From Pseudomonadota bacterium (lineage in GTDB: Bacteria > Pseudomonadota > Alphaproteobacteria > Rhizobiales > Rhizobiaceae): 6,289 nt of DNA. Shown here in pieces: positions 1 through 5,537 of the stretch. Below the pieces are notes generated by a model. It saw only the letters and a program-made list of their open reading frames with translations, was not told where the DNA came from and did not search any database. Position numbers and translations under genes: made by a program. Numbering within the stretch: the stretch's first letter is position 1; the number at the start of each line of letters is the position of its first letter. The DNA lies in the NCBI GenBank assembly GCA_023393575.1, contig JAEWKX010000067.1:1-6289 (forward strand), written 5' to 3'.

Positions 1-272
1 ATCATCGGCCAGATAAGCCGGCCCAGCCGCGGCTGGGCGGCGGCAGCCAGAGCCGCGAGCGCGCCGAGCAGGGTGCCGCAAACGAGCCCGATCACGATCT
101 CCGCGATCGTGACGAGGCTGTTGCGGAAAAGGAAATCGCCCTGCCGTGCGAGCGCCGCCAGCACCTGCTGCGGCGAGGGCAGGACATAGCGCGGAGGATC
201 CGCGAGCGTGACGCCGGCCTGCCAGAGCACCAGCAGCCCGAAGACACCCGATCCGGTGTGACGGAAGGACAT
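1..272 (-). CDS. ABC transporter permease, N-terminal part (probable thiamine/precursor importer)
   Basis: This is the first 90 codons of an inner-membrane ABC permease; the gene continues beyond the left edge. The translation starts MSFRHTGSG. It has a hydrophobic stretch at about residues 9-24, then YVLPSPQQVLAAL at about 30-42, the 'LPSP..V...L' signature seen just after the first helix in SsuC/TauC/ThiX-type permeases, and a second helix at about 57-82. The upstream TPP riboswitch indicates a substrate in thiamine metabolism (thiamine, HMP or another pyrimidine precursor), so a ThiX-like role is likely; the protein fragment alone does not fix the substrate. The start chosen is the ATG at 272. 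An in-frame ATG at 302 would add ten residues (MAHGCDRTRA), but it lies inside a small hairpin (296-312) and neither start has a strong Shine-Dalgarno. Family assignment is firm, substrate is inferred. Confidence 0.8.
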   Translation of the reverse strand, partial: MSFRHTGSGVFGLLVLWQAGVTLADPPRYVLPSPQQVLAALARQGDFLFRNSLVTIAEIVIGLVCGTLLGALAALAAAAQPRLGRLIWPM

Positions 273-282
273 GGCGCGTGTT

Positions 283-348
283 CTATCGCATCCGTGTGCC
301 ATCCGGCGGCACCGCGGCAGGCGGGTATTGCGTCACAATGAACAGCAT
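283..348 (-). CDS. Possible 21-codon leader ORF between riboswitch and permease
   Basis: An ATG at 348 opens a frame of 21 codons (MLFIVTQYPPAAVPPDGTRMR) ending in TAG at 283, ten bases before the permease ATG. A GGAG at 357-360 sits 8 bases upstream of this ATG, a better ribosome binding site than anything in front of the permease itself. The peptide resembles no family I know. If translated it could couple riboswitch control to permease translation by reinitiation. Such a short frame can occur by chance, so this is a candidate only. Confidence 0.3.
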   Translation of the reverse strand: MLFIVTQYPPAAVPPDGTRMR

Positions 349-354
349 CGAGCG

Positions 355-380
355 ATCTCCAGACGTCACATCACGGAGAT
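355..380 (-). promoter_or_regulatory. Candidate Shine-Dalgarno-sequestering hairpin (riboswitch expression platform)
   Basis: In the minus-strand transcript ATCTCC (380-375) is perfectly complementary to GGAGAT (360-355), giving a 6-bp stem with a 14-base loop. The 3' arm contains the only good GGAG ribosome binding site downstream of the TPP aptamer. There is no hairpin followed by a U-run in this leader, so control of translation is more likely than termination. The base pairing is visible; the switching role is inferred. Confidence 0.4.
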
Positions 381-425
381 CCAGGCAAAGCGGAGAAGAG
401 AATTGGCGCCGAAATGGCCGTTTCC

Positions 426-510
426 GTTCCTACGCCGGCATGACCCGGATCAGGTTCAAGGGTCCGGCTCACCGCCATCTCAGCACCGTTACGGTGCCCC
501 CCTCGGAATG
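426..510 (-). promoter_or_regulatory. TPP (THI-element) riboswitch aptamer
   Basis: Read on the minus strand, this segment has the conserved THI-box blocks in order: GGGGGG at the 5' side, a short CACCG/CGGTG hairpin, the CTGAGA core (483-478), ACCCTTGAACCTGATCCGGGT (463-443, nearly exact consensus), and GCCGGCGTAGGAA (439-427). The closing P1 helix can form between TTCC at 508-505 and GGAA at 430-427. Such aptamers bind thiamine pyrophosphate and lower expression of thiamine synthesis or uptake genes when TPP is plentiful. It lies upstream of, and on the same strand as, the ABC permease gene, so that transport operon is its target. Confidence 0.95.
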
Positions 511-515
511 CATCC

Positions 516-544
516 ATGTTTCACGAAAGAGCTTCCGCTGTCAA
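516..544 (-). promoter_or_regulatory. Sigma70-type promoter of the TPP-riboswitch transcript
   Basis: A perfect -35 TTGACA (544-539) is followed after 17 bases by AAACAT (521-516) as a partial -10 (3 of 6 matches). The predicted start, about seven bases further, falls at about 509, directly at the 5' end of the aptamer. That fit is the main support. The promoter lies between the stop of the methyltransferase-esterase gene and the riboswitch, so the transport operon has its own promoter. Confidence 0.6.
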
Positions 545-581
545 TCAAATCCCCCAATTCTCCGGCCTGTCGGGCGAAGCT

Positions 582-2534
582 TCAGAGACCGGACGGGTAG
601 GTTTCCGGAAGACCGTCATGCGGATCATTCGCGGACAGGGAGTGGACAGGCGTGGTATGGTCAAACCAGACGAAGGCGTCGAACTGTTCCGCCAGCGAAG
701 CTTCCATATAATGGCTGGAGCGCTCGCTCTCCGGCCTGTAGATTACCCCGATGAAGCGTTCCAACCGCGGCATGCGCAGTTCTTCGCGGACACCGGGGTG
801 TCGTGAAAGGTCGAGCAGGAAACATTTCCGTCCCGCCTCGTGCATGAGGCTTTCGTAGCTGTCGTCCAGCGACGGGCGGATCCGCTTGATCTCCATGTCG
901 CCGTCCCAATCCGTGGCGGCGGCCACCTCGCCCTCATGGGTTCCGAAGCCGATGAGCGCTGCGTCATCCCCGAAACGCTGCCGGCACAGCTGGCCGATGT
1001 TGATCTCACCACGGCGGCGCCCCATCCCGGTTGCCCGGGCGTCGCCGATATGGGAGTTATGCGCCCAGACCACCGCCCTGGCATCCGCACCTGCGGCCTG
1101 GAGCACCTGCTCCAGGGTCTCGAACATATGGGTGTCGCGGAGATTCCAGGACTCGGCGCCCCCGTAGTACATGATCCGGTAGTAGCGCTCCGCGGAGGCG
1201 ACCAGGCGTGCATTCTGCGCGGCATCCAGCAGGCCCTCGCCGTCGTCGGCCTCGAGCTGCCGCTGCAGCAGGTCCCGGCACTGCTCGACCACTGCGGTCT
1301 CGCAGGTACGATAGCCGGCCGTCAGCACCGCGCGGCCATATCGCGAGGGCTCGTCCTGCCACGGCGTCAGGCACCCGTAGCGCTGCCGCGCGATCTCGGC
1401 AGCTTCCGGATCGACGGCATCAAGATAGGCGAGAACAGCCGAGATGGATGCCCGCATGTTGTAGATGTCGAGGCCGTAGAACCCTGCCGCGGCGGAGGTC
1501 GGGACCGACCGGTTGCGGCCGCGCAGCCATTGGACAAATTCCAATACCTCGCGATTGCGCCACATCCAGGCCGGAAATCTTCGGAAGGCGCTCGCAGGCA
1601 GGCCGGGCGACCGGTCCTGCACGTAGCGGTTATAGGCGGCAGCATCCGGCCAGTCCGCCTCGACCGCGACGATGGTGAAACCGTGGCGCTCGATAAGCCG
1701 GCGCGTGATCGCGGCACGGGCACGGTAGAATTCCGAGCTGCCGTGGCTCGCTTCGCCGAGGAGGACGACCCGGCGATCGCCCCAGCGTTCGAAGTATTCG
1801 CCGAAGGAAGGGTCGTCCACGTCCGGAAGGGGCTCGGCCGCTGCCGCGATGCGTTGAGGGAGCCCGCCGGCAGGTGCCTCGTCCGATGCTGGCGGCTGCC
1901 ATCCCTGCCGGCCGATCAGCGGGACGAAGCGCACGCCGCCGATATCGTTGTCCTCGAACGTATCCACACCGGTACGGGTGACCCGGACCAGCCGTTGCTC
2001 GTTTTCCGGGCCGATGGGAATAACGAGACGCCCCCCGATGGCAAGTTGCGCCTTCAGAGCCTCGGGCACGGTCGGGCTGCCGGCGGCGACCAGTATCGCG
2101 TCGAAGGGGGCGGCCTCCGGAAAACCCTCACTCCCGTCACCGACATGAACCTTGACATTGTCCTGCCCGAGCTGCCGAAGGCGCTCCTCAGCCTCCTCGG
2201 CGAGCTTCGGATGCCGCTCTACCGTCACGACGCGATCCGCAAGGCGGCCGAGCACCGCGGCGGCATAGCCCGAGCCTGCCCCGACCTCCAGCACTCTATC
2301 ATCCGGCTGGATCCGCGCTTCGGCGCACATGAGAGCGACGATATAGGGTTGCGAGATCGTCTGCCCTTCACCGATCGCCAGAGGCGCGTCCTCATAGGCG
2401 TAACGTTCCATTCCTGCTGCCACGAACTTCTCGCGCGGCACGGACCGGAAGGCGGCGACGACTGCCGGATCGTCCACCCCGCGACCGATGACCTGCTGCC
2501 GAACCATCCGTTCGCGGGCATCGCCGAAATCCAT
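582..2534 (-). CDS. Fusion protein: protein-L-isoaspartate O-methyltransferase + erythromycin-esterase-family domain
   Basis: Numbering here uses the longest frame (663 residues, ATG at 2573). Residues 14-222 are a protein-L-isoaspartate O-methyltransferase: MVRQQVIGRG and VPREKFV near the start, the substrate-site motif GEGQTISQPYIVALM (68-82), the SAM-binding motif VLEVGAGSGY (94-103), and FDAILVAAG (157-165). This enzyme methylates isomerised aspartates in aged proteins to start their repair. After a Pro/Ala-rich linker (223-245), residues 250-640 are an erythromycin-esterase-family (COG2312-like) domain with LGEASHG (272-278; E274, H277), R286, E305 in VEAD, and HNSH (505-508). Their spacing matches the catalytic E/H/R/E/H/H residues I recall for EreB, so the fold's active site looks intact. 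Many family members do not hydrolyse macrolides, so the substrate is unknown. I prefer the ATG at 2534 (M14, MDFGDARERM, the usual start of the family; GGGAG 11 bases upstream), giving 650 residues. The frame has no break between domains. Confidence 0.9.
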   Translation of the reverse strand: MDFGDARERMVRQQVIGRGVDDPAVVAAFRSVPREKFVAAGMERYAYEDAPLAIGEGQTISQPYIVALMCAEARIQPDDRVLEVGAGSGYAAAVLGRLADRVVTVERHPKLAEEAEERLRQLGQDNVKVHVGDGSEGFPEAAPFDAILVAAGSPTVPEALKAQLAIGGRLVIPIGPENEQRLVRVTRTGVDTFEDNDIGGVRFVPLIGRQGWQPPASDEAPAGGLPQRIAAAAEPLPDVDDPSFGEYFERWGDRRVVLLGEASHGSSEFYRARAAITRRLIERHGFTIVAVEADWPDAAAYNRYVQDRSPGLPASAFRRFPAWMWRNREVLEFVQWLRGRNRSVPTSAAAGFYGLDIYNMRASISAVLAYLDAVDPEAAEIARQRYGCLTPWQDEPSRYGRAVLTAGYRTCETAVVEQCRDLLQRQLEADDGEGLLDAAQNARLVASAERYYRIMYYGGAESWNLRDTHMFETLEQVLQAAGADARAVVWAHNSHIGDARATGMGRRRGEINIGQLCRQRFGDDAALIGFGTHEGEVAAATDWDGDMEIKRIRPSLDDSYESLMHEAGRKCFLLDLSRHPGVREELRMPRLERFIGVIYRPESERSSHYMEASLAEQFDAFVWFDHTTPVHSLSANDPHDGLPETYPSGL

Positions 2535-2947
2535 CACGACATGGTCTCCCTGCTGCATACGACACTCAAACATTCGGGAAACCAGCAGGTTTCAGCCAAA
2601 CCTCGAACTGGACGAGGTCGGTCTCATCCTGCCTGCTTCGGAAAGGGCGGTGACGGCTGCGCCGACCGCGATCCCGGAAGGCCTGATGAGGCTGGTCCTG
2701 GAATCTCCCCCCGTATCAGGGGCACGACGGCCCGCGCCGGGGAACGATCCCGATTGCGAACAACCAACTGATGCGGGCAGCGGGGTCCAGTCATGCGATG
2801 AGGTGGCAGGGTCGGGGAGCACCGATTCCACTGCCGTCCATGGCCTCTTCCACCGGATGTGCATACCTTGGTATGCACAGACAAGATGCCCGTGGACAAT
2901 TTCCGCGGGATTCTTTAGCCGAGACAGGCGAAAAGGAGAACGCTTGC
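2535..2947. other. Divergent intergenic region, no gene seen
   Basis: About 410 bases separate the methyltransferase-esterase gene (minus) from the GntR regulator gene (plus). I see no recognisable protein in either direction. The right part holds the 22-bp palindrome and the regulator's ribosome binding site. Near the left end are two small inverted repeats: AGGTTT/AAACCT at 2587-2603 and CCTCG/CGAGG at 2601-2617. Neither is followed by a T-run, so I do not call a terminator. No convincing sigma70 promoter for either gene is visible by eye. Confidence 0.6.
2858..2879. promoter_or_regulatory. Perfect palindrome, probable operator of the GntR regulator
   Basis: The arms TGTGCATACC (2858-2867) and GGTATGCACA (2870-2879) are exact reverse complements separated by TT. 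The site lies 69 bases before the regulator's start codon. GntR-family dimers bind short palindromes, often beside their own gene, so autoregulation is the simplest reading. The palindrome is directly visible; the identity of the binding protein is inferred. Confidence 0.7.
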
Positions 2948-3604
2948 ATGCCGCCCCAGAAGGATCCGCTTGCAAAGACCCGAGGACACAGCACCTACCA
3001 CGCGGTCCTCGCGGCGATCCGCGACGGGATCTATCGCCCGGGGGACCCGCTGCGCGAGGAGGAGGTCGCCACTCGCCTGGGCGTCAGCCGCACTCCAGTG
3101 CGCGAGGCGCTTGGCCGGCTCCAGGAAAAGGGCCTGCTGGAGGCCGCACCCGGTCGTGGCGTCGCCGTATCGATCCTTTCCATGCAGCAGATCTTCGAAC
3201 TCTATGCCATGCGCGAGGAACTCGAAGGCATGGTTGCCCGCTTCGCAGCCCAGCATGCCACGGAGGCCGAGATCGCCAATCTGGAACGGATCAACAGCGA
3301 GTTCGCCGCCAGCACCGATCCGGCCGTTGCGGCGCAACTGAACCGCCAGTTTCATGCACGGCTCTATGATGCCGCCCGCAACCGCTATCTCCGCCAGGCC
3401 GTCGAGGACCTGCAGGAAACGATTGCCCTCCTGCCCGATACCACCTTCATTCAGGAAGGCCGCACGCAAACGGCAACCGACGAGCACAGGACGATCCTCG
3501 AGGCGATCCGGCATCGCGACAGGGAAGCGGCGGAAAAGGCGGCTGTCGACCATATCAAGGCCGCTCTCGGCGTGCGCCTGCAGATCACCAGGGCCGAGAG
3601 CTGA
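2948..3604 (+). CDS. GntR family transcriptional regulator, FCD subfamily
   Basis: A 218-residue protein, typical for FCD-type GntR regulators. Residues 10-75 form the winged helix-turn-helix: IRDGIYRPGDPLREEEVA, then the recognition segment LGVSRTPVREALGRLQEKGL and the wing AAPGRGVAV. Residues 81-205 form the helical FCD ligand-binding domain, with NRQFH (N132, H136), DEH (H180) and DH (H202). These correspond to the Asp/Asn plus three His that bind a metal and a carboxylate effector in this subfamily. The start at 2948 is fixed by AAGGAG at 2933-2938, 9 bases upstream; a longer in-frame extension to 2771 lacks such support and would run through the operator palindrome. Its position upstream of tcuA-tcuB in the same direction suggests it senses tricarballylate, citrate or a related acid and controls that operon. 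Salmonella TcuR is a LysR-type protein, so the tcuR symbol is not applied. Confidence 0.93.
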   Translation: MPPQKDPLAKTRGHSTYHAVLAAIRDGIYRPGDPLREEEVATRLGVSRTPVREALGRLQEKGLLEAAPGRGVAVSILSMQQIFELYAMREELEGMVARFAAQHATEAEIANLERINSEFAASTDPAVAAQLNRQFHARLYDAARNRYLRQAVEDLQETIALLPDTTFIQEGRTQTATDEHRTILEAIRHRDREAAEKAAVDHIKAALGVRLQITRAES

Positions 3605-3650
3605 GCGAATGCCTTAAGGATGATGGCATCGGCACCTGCCGTCCTCTCTG

Positions 3651-3954
3651 CGGCCAGGTCGCCTCATGCGTGCCGAGCGGCACCGGCAAGCTGCTCCAGG
3701 ATGGCCGGCCGTCCATCAGCGACGCAGGCCAGCATCCTCCCGTTTCATGGCGCCCGATGAGCGCGACCATCGCGGCAAAGGCTGCGAGATAACCGCCGGG
3801 GGGATCGTGCGGTTGGCAGGGAAGGAGAGCCGGGTCCGGCGAACGTTCATCGCCACGCCCGTCACTGCCTGCACCAGGCTGTCATAGCCCCTGCGCCTTC
3901 ACCATTCGCCCGTCGCGAGAAGGCCGAGAGCGATATCGAGACCAGTTTCCGATC
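3651..3954 (-). pseudogene. Decayed CaiB/BaiF (class III) CoA-transferase gene remnant
   Basis: Three minus-strand frames in succession give pieces that match, in order, conserved stretches of CaiB/BaiF CoA-transferases. From 3954: DRKLVSISLSAFSR (family: 'LVYVSLSAYG'). From 3895, in a second frame: RRGYDSLVQAVTGVA (family: 'RGFDSLVQAATGIA'). From 3794, in a third frame: GYLAAFAAMVALIGRHETGG followed by CW (family: 'GYLAAFGAMMAL..R...GGSW'). The last frame then jumps to RPSWSSLPVPLGTHEATWP, which resembles the family's C-terminal end ('PPVPLGTH.PVWP'). About 100 codons remain of a family of roughly 400-480. The N-terminal third and most of the second half are gone, with at least two frame changes. 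I matched these motifs from memory, so subfamily and substrate cannot be given. Confidence 0.7.
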
Positions 3955-3998
3955 GAGGAATGCAGCGGATGCTCGGCTCTGCACAGCATCTGCGACAT
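3882..3998 (-). other. Orphan start: strong Shine-Dalgarno and 38-codon frame upstream of the pseudogene
   Basis: On the minus strand TAAGGAGG (4010-4003), a perfect match to the 16S anti-Shine-Dalgarno, stands 4 bases before an ATG at 3998. The frame runs 38 codons (MSQMLCRAEHPLHSS...) and stops at 3882 inside the CoA-transferase remnant. The encoded peptide matches no family I know. It is probably the surviving start of a gene that once occupied the region; whether it was the CoA-transferase itself or another gene joined to it by deletion is open. A functional small protein is less likely. Confidence 0.35.
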
Positions 3999-4030
3999 GA
4001 ACCCTCCTTACGATCTCCGGCACGCCGCCA

Positions 4031-4060
4031 TTGACAACGTCGTCAGCGCATCCTAGTCAT
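4031..4060 (+). promoter_or_regulatory. Candidate promoter of tcuA-tcuB
   Basis: A perfect -35 TTGACA at 4031-4036 is followed after 18 bases by AGTCAT (4055-4060), or after 17 bases by TAGTCA, as a weak -10. Transcription would start at about 4067. A weak -10 fits a promoter with tight regulation or activator help. The -10 lies within a 14-bp direct repeat of coding sequence from the start of tcuA (4130-4143). Confidence 0.45.
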
Positions 4061-4069
4061 CGTATACAA
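4060..4069. promoter_or_regulatory. GTATAC-centred operator-like site at the tcuA promoter
   Basis: TCGTATACAA fits the TNGT-NN-ACNA pattern common for FCD-type GntR regulators, and it sits on the predicted transcription start of tcuA. Its right part, CGTATACAAA (4061-4070), agrees with 7 of 10 bases of the right arm of the palindrome in front of the regulator gene. Repression of tcuA-tcuB by the adjacent GntR protein would fit. An adjacent TGCATGCA (4071-4078) is also self-complementary and may contribute or may be chance. Confidence 0.45.
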
Positions 4070-4103
4070 ATGCATGCAATACCGGAAAGGGAATTCAATC
4101 GCG

Positions 4104-5537
4104 ATGAGTGATCGCTTCGACGGGCATGACATCCTAGTCATCGGCGGCGGCAATGCCGCACTGTGCGCGGCAATCAGCGCCAGCCGCGGCGGCGCATCCG
4201 TTCTTGTTGTCGAGGCAGCCCCGAAATTCTACCGCGGCGGAAACACCCGCCACACCCGCAACATGCGCTGCGCGCACGACAGTGCCACCGAGACGCTTTC
4301 GGGCCCTTACTACGAGGATGAGTTCTTCGAGGATCTGTGGCGCGTCACCGGCGGCAACACGGACGAGACGCTGGCGCGGATGATGATCGCCGAGTCGAAG
4401 GACATGCTGAACTGGATCGTGGAGCAGGGTGTCCGCTTCCAGCCCTCGCTCGGCGGCACGCTCAGTCTCGGACGCACCAACTCGTTCTTCCTCGGCGGCG
4501 GCCGTGCCATGCTCAATGCGCTCTATCGTACCGCCGAGGATCTCGGCGTCGATGTGGTCTACGATGCGGAGGTGGTCGATCTCGATATTGCCGACGGCCA
4601 CTTCAGGGCGGCGACCATCCGCCACGACGGCCGCGAGCATGTCGCTACCGCAAAGGCGCTCGTGGCGGCCTCGGGCGGCTTCGAAGCCAATATAGAGTGG
4701 CTCAAGGAAGGTTGGGGCGATATCGCCGAGAACTTCCTGATCCGCGGCACGCCCTACAATCGCGGTACCGTGCTGAAGATGCTGATCGATCGCGGCGTCG
4801 AGCAGATCGGCGATCCCACCCAGTGTCACGCCGTGGCCATCGACGCGCGCGCGCCAAAATACGACGGCGGCATCATCACCCGCCTCGACTGCGTGGTCTT
4901 CGGCGTCGTGGTCAACAAGCATGCCGAGCGCTTCTACGACGAGGGAGAGGACGTCTGGCCGAAACGCTATGCCATCTGGGGGCGGCTGGTGGCGGCACAG
5001 CCCGACCAGATCGCCTATATCATCTTCGACGCCCGCTCCCTCGAGCTCTTCATGCCGTCACTCTACCCGCCGATCAGGGCACATACGATCGCGGAACTGG
5101 CCGAGAAACTCAGCCTGCCGGCAGCACAGCTTCAGGAAACGCTGTCGGAATTCAATGCCGCCGTGCAGCCGGGGACCTTCGACCACACCACCCTCGACGA
5201 CTGTCGCACGGAAGAGCTCTCACCGCCGAAGAGCCATTGGGCCCGGCGGATCGAGACGCCGCCCTTCTACGCCTATCCGGTACGCCCGGGGATCACCTTC
5301 ACCTATCTCGGCGTGCGGGTGAACGAGCAGTCGCGCATGGTGATGGCGGACGGAACACCGGCCCGCAACATGTTCGCCGCCGGCGAGATCATGGCCGGCA
5401 ATGTGCTCGGCCAGGGCTACGCCGCCGGCATCGGCATGACCATCGGCAGTGTCTTCGGGCGCATCGCCGGACGCGAGGCCGCGGCCGAGGTGCGCAGCGG
5501 CACGGCTACGCCGGCAAACGCCATGGAGATCGCATGA
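4104..5537 (+). CDS. tcuA: FAD-dependent tricarballylate dehydrogenase TcuA
   Basis: A 477-residue flavoprotein of the fumarate reductase/succinate dehydrogenase flavoprotein family, close in length to Salmonella TcuA (about 467). The N-terminal FAD-binding fold shows DILVIGGGNAALCAAISA (9-26) and the acidic end of strand 2, VLVVEA (33-38). The family-typical RGGNTRHTRNMR follows at 44-55. The capping/catalytic domain covers the middle, and RNMFAAGEIMAGNVLGQGYA (421-440), then AGIGMTIGSVFGRIAG, closes the FAD site. TcuA oxidises tricarballylate to cis-aconitate, which then enters the TCA cycle; reduced FAD is reoxidised through TcuB. The start at 4104 (MSDRFDGHD) is preferred because AGGGA lies at 4088-4092; an in-frame ATG at 4074 has no ribosome binding site and lies near the predicted transcription start. 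The stop overlaps the tcuB start as ATGA. Other dehydrogenases of this family act on related acids, so the exact substrate is inferred from the tcuB partner. Confidence 0.9.
   Translation: MSDRFDGHDILVIGGGNAALCAAISASRGGASVLVVEAAPKFYRGGNTRHTRNMRCAHDSATETLSGPYYEDEFFEDLWRVTGGNTDETLARMMIAESKDMLNWIVEQGVRFQPSLGGTLSLGRTNSFFLGGGRAMLNALYRTAEDLGVDVVYDAEVVDLDIADGHFRAATIRHDGREHVATAKALVAASGGFEANIEWLKEGWGDIAENFLIRGTPYNRGTVLKMLIDRGVEQIGDPTQCHAVAIDARAPKYDGGIITRLDCVVFGVVVNKHAERFYDEGEDVWPKRYAIWGRLVAAQPDQIAYIIFDARSLELFMPSLYPPIRAHTIAELAEKLSLPAAQLQETLSEFNAAVQPGTFDHTTLDDCRTEELSPPKSHWARRIETPPFYAYPVRPGITFTYLGVRVNEQSRMVMADGTPARNMFAAGEIMAGNVLGQGYAAGIGMTIGSVFGRIAGREAAAEVRSGTATPANAMEIA

Larger units (their letters stand above)
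3605..4030. other. Regulator-tcuA intergenic region, occupied by gene remnants
   Basis: No intact gene is visible here on either strand. Most of the stretch is the decayed CoA-transferase gene on the minus strand and its former upstream part; the tcuA control region follows. After the regulator's stop a weak inverted repeat ATGCC/GGCAT (within 3605-3630) lacks a T-run and is not a convincing terminator. Confidence 0.6.

Noticed and set aside
582..1790. Reading the esterase-like domain as a macrolide-resistance determinant.
   Set aside because: The family is broad and mostly of unknown substrate. Here the domain is fused to a protein-repair enzyme, with no resistance or mobile-element context.
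2587..2617. Small inverted repeats (AGGTTT/AAACCT and CCTCG/CGAGG) as a terminator.
   Set aside because: Stems are 5-6 bp, no T-run follows on either strand, and no gene ends here.
840..2771. A 643-codon open frame on the plus strand, antisense to the methyltransferase-esterase gene.
   Set aside because: Its translation has no recognisable motif or domain, while the opposite strand encodes two clear enzyme domains. Long antisense frames are common in GC-rich genes.
2488..3369. A 293-codon plus-strand frame covering the intergenic region and the start of the regulator gene.
   Set aside because: It reads the regulator in the wrong frame and resembles nothing known; the GntR frame has the correct ribosome binding site and domains.
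4134..4922. A 262-codon minus-strand frame inside tcuA.
   Set aside because: It is the complement of the FAD-binding flavoprotein and has no domain signal of its own.
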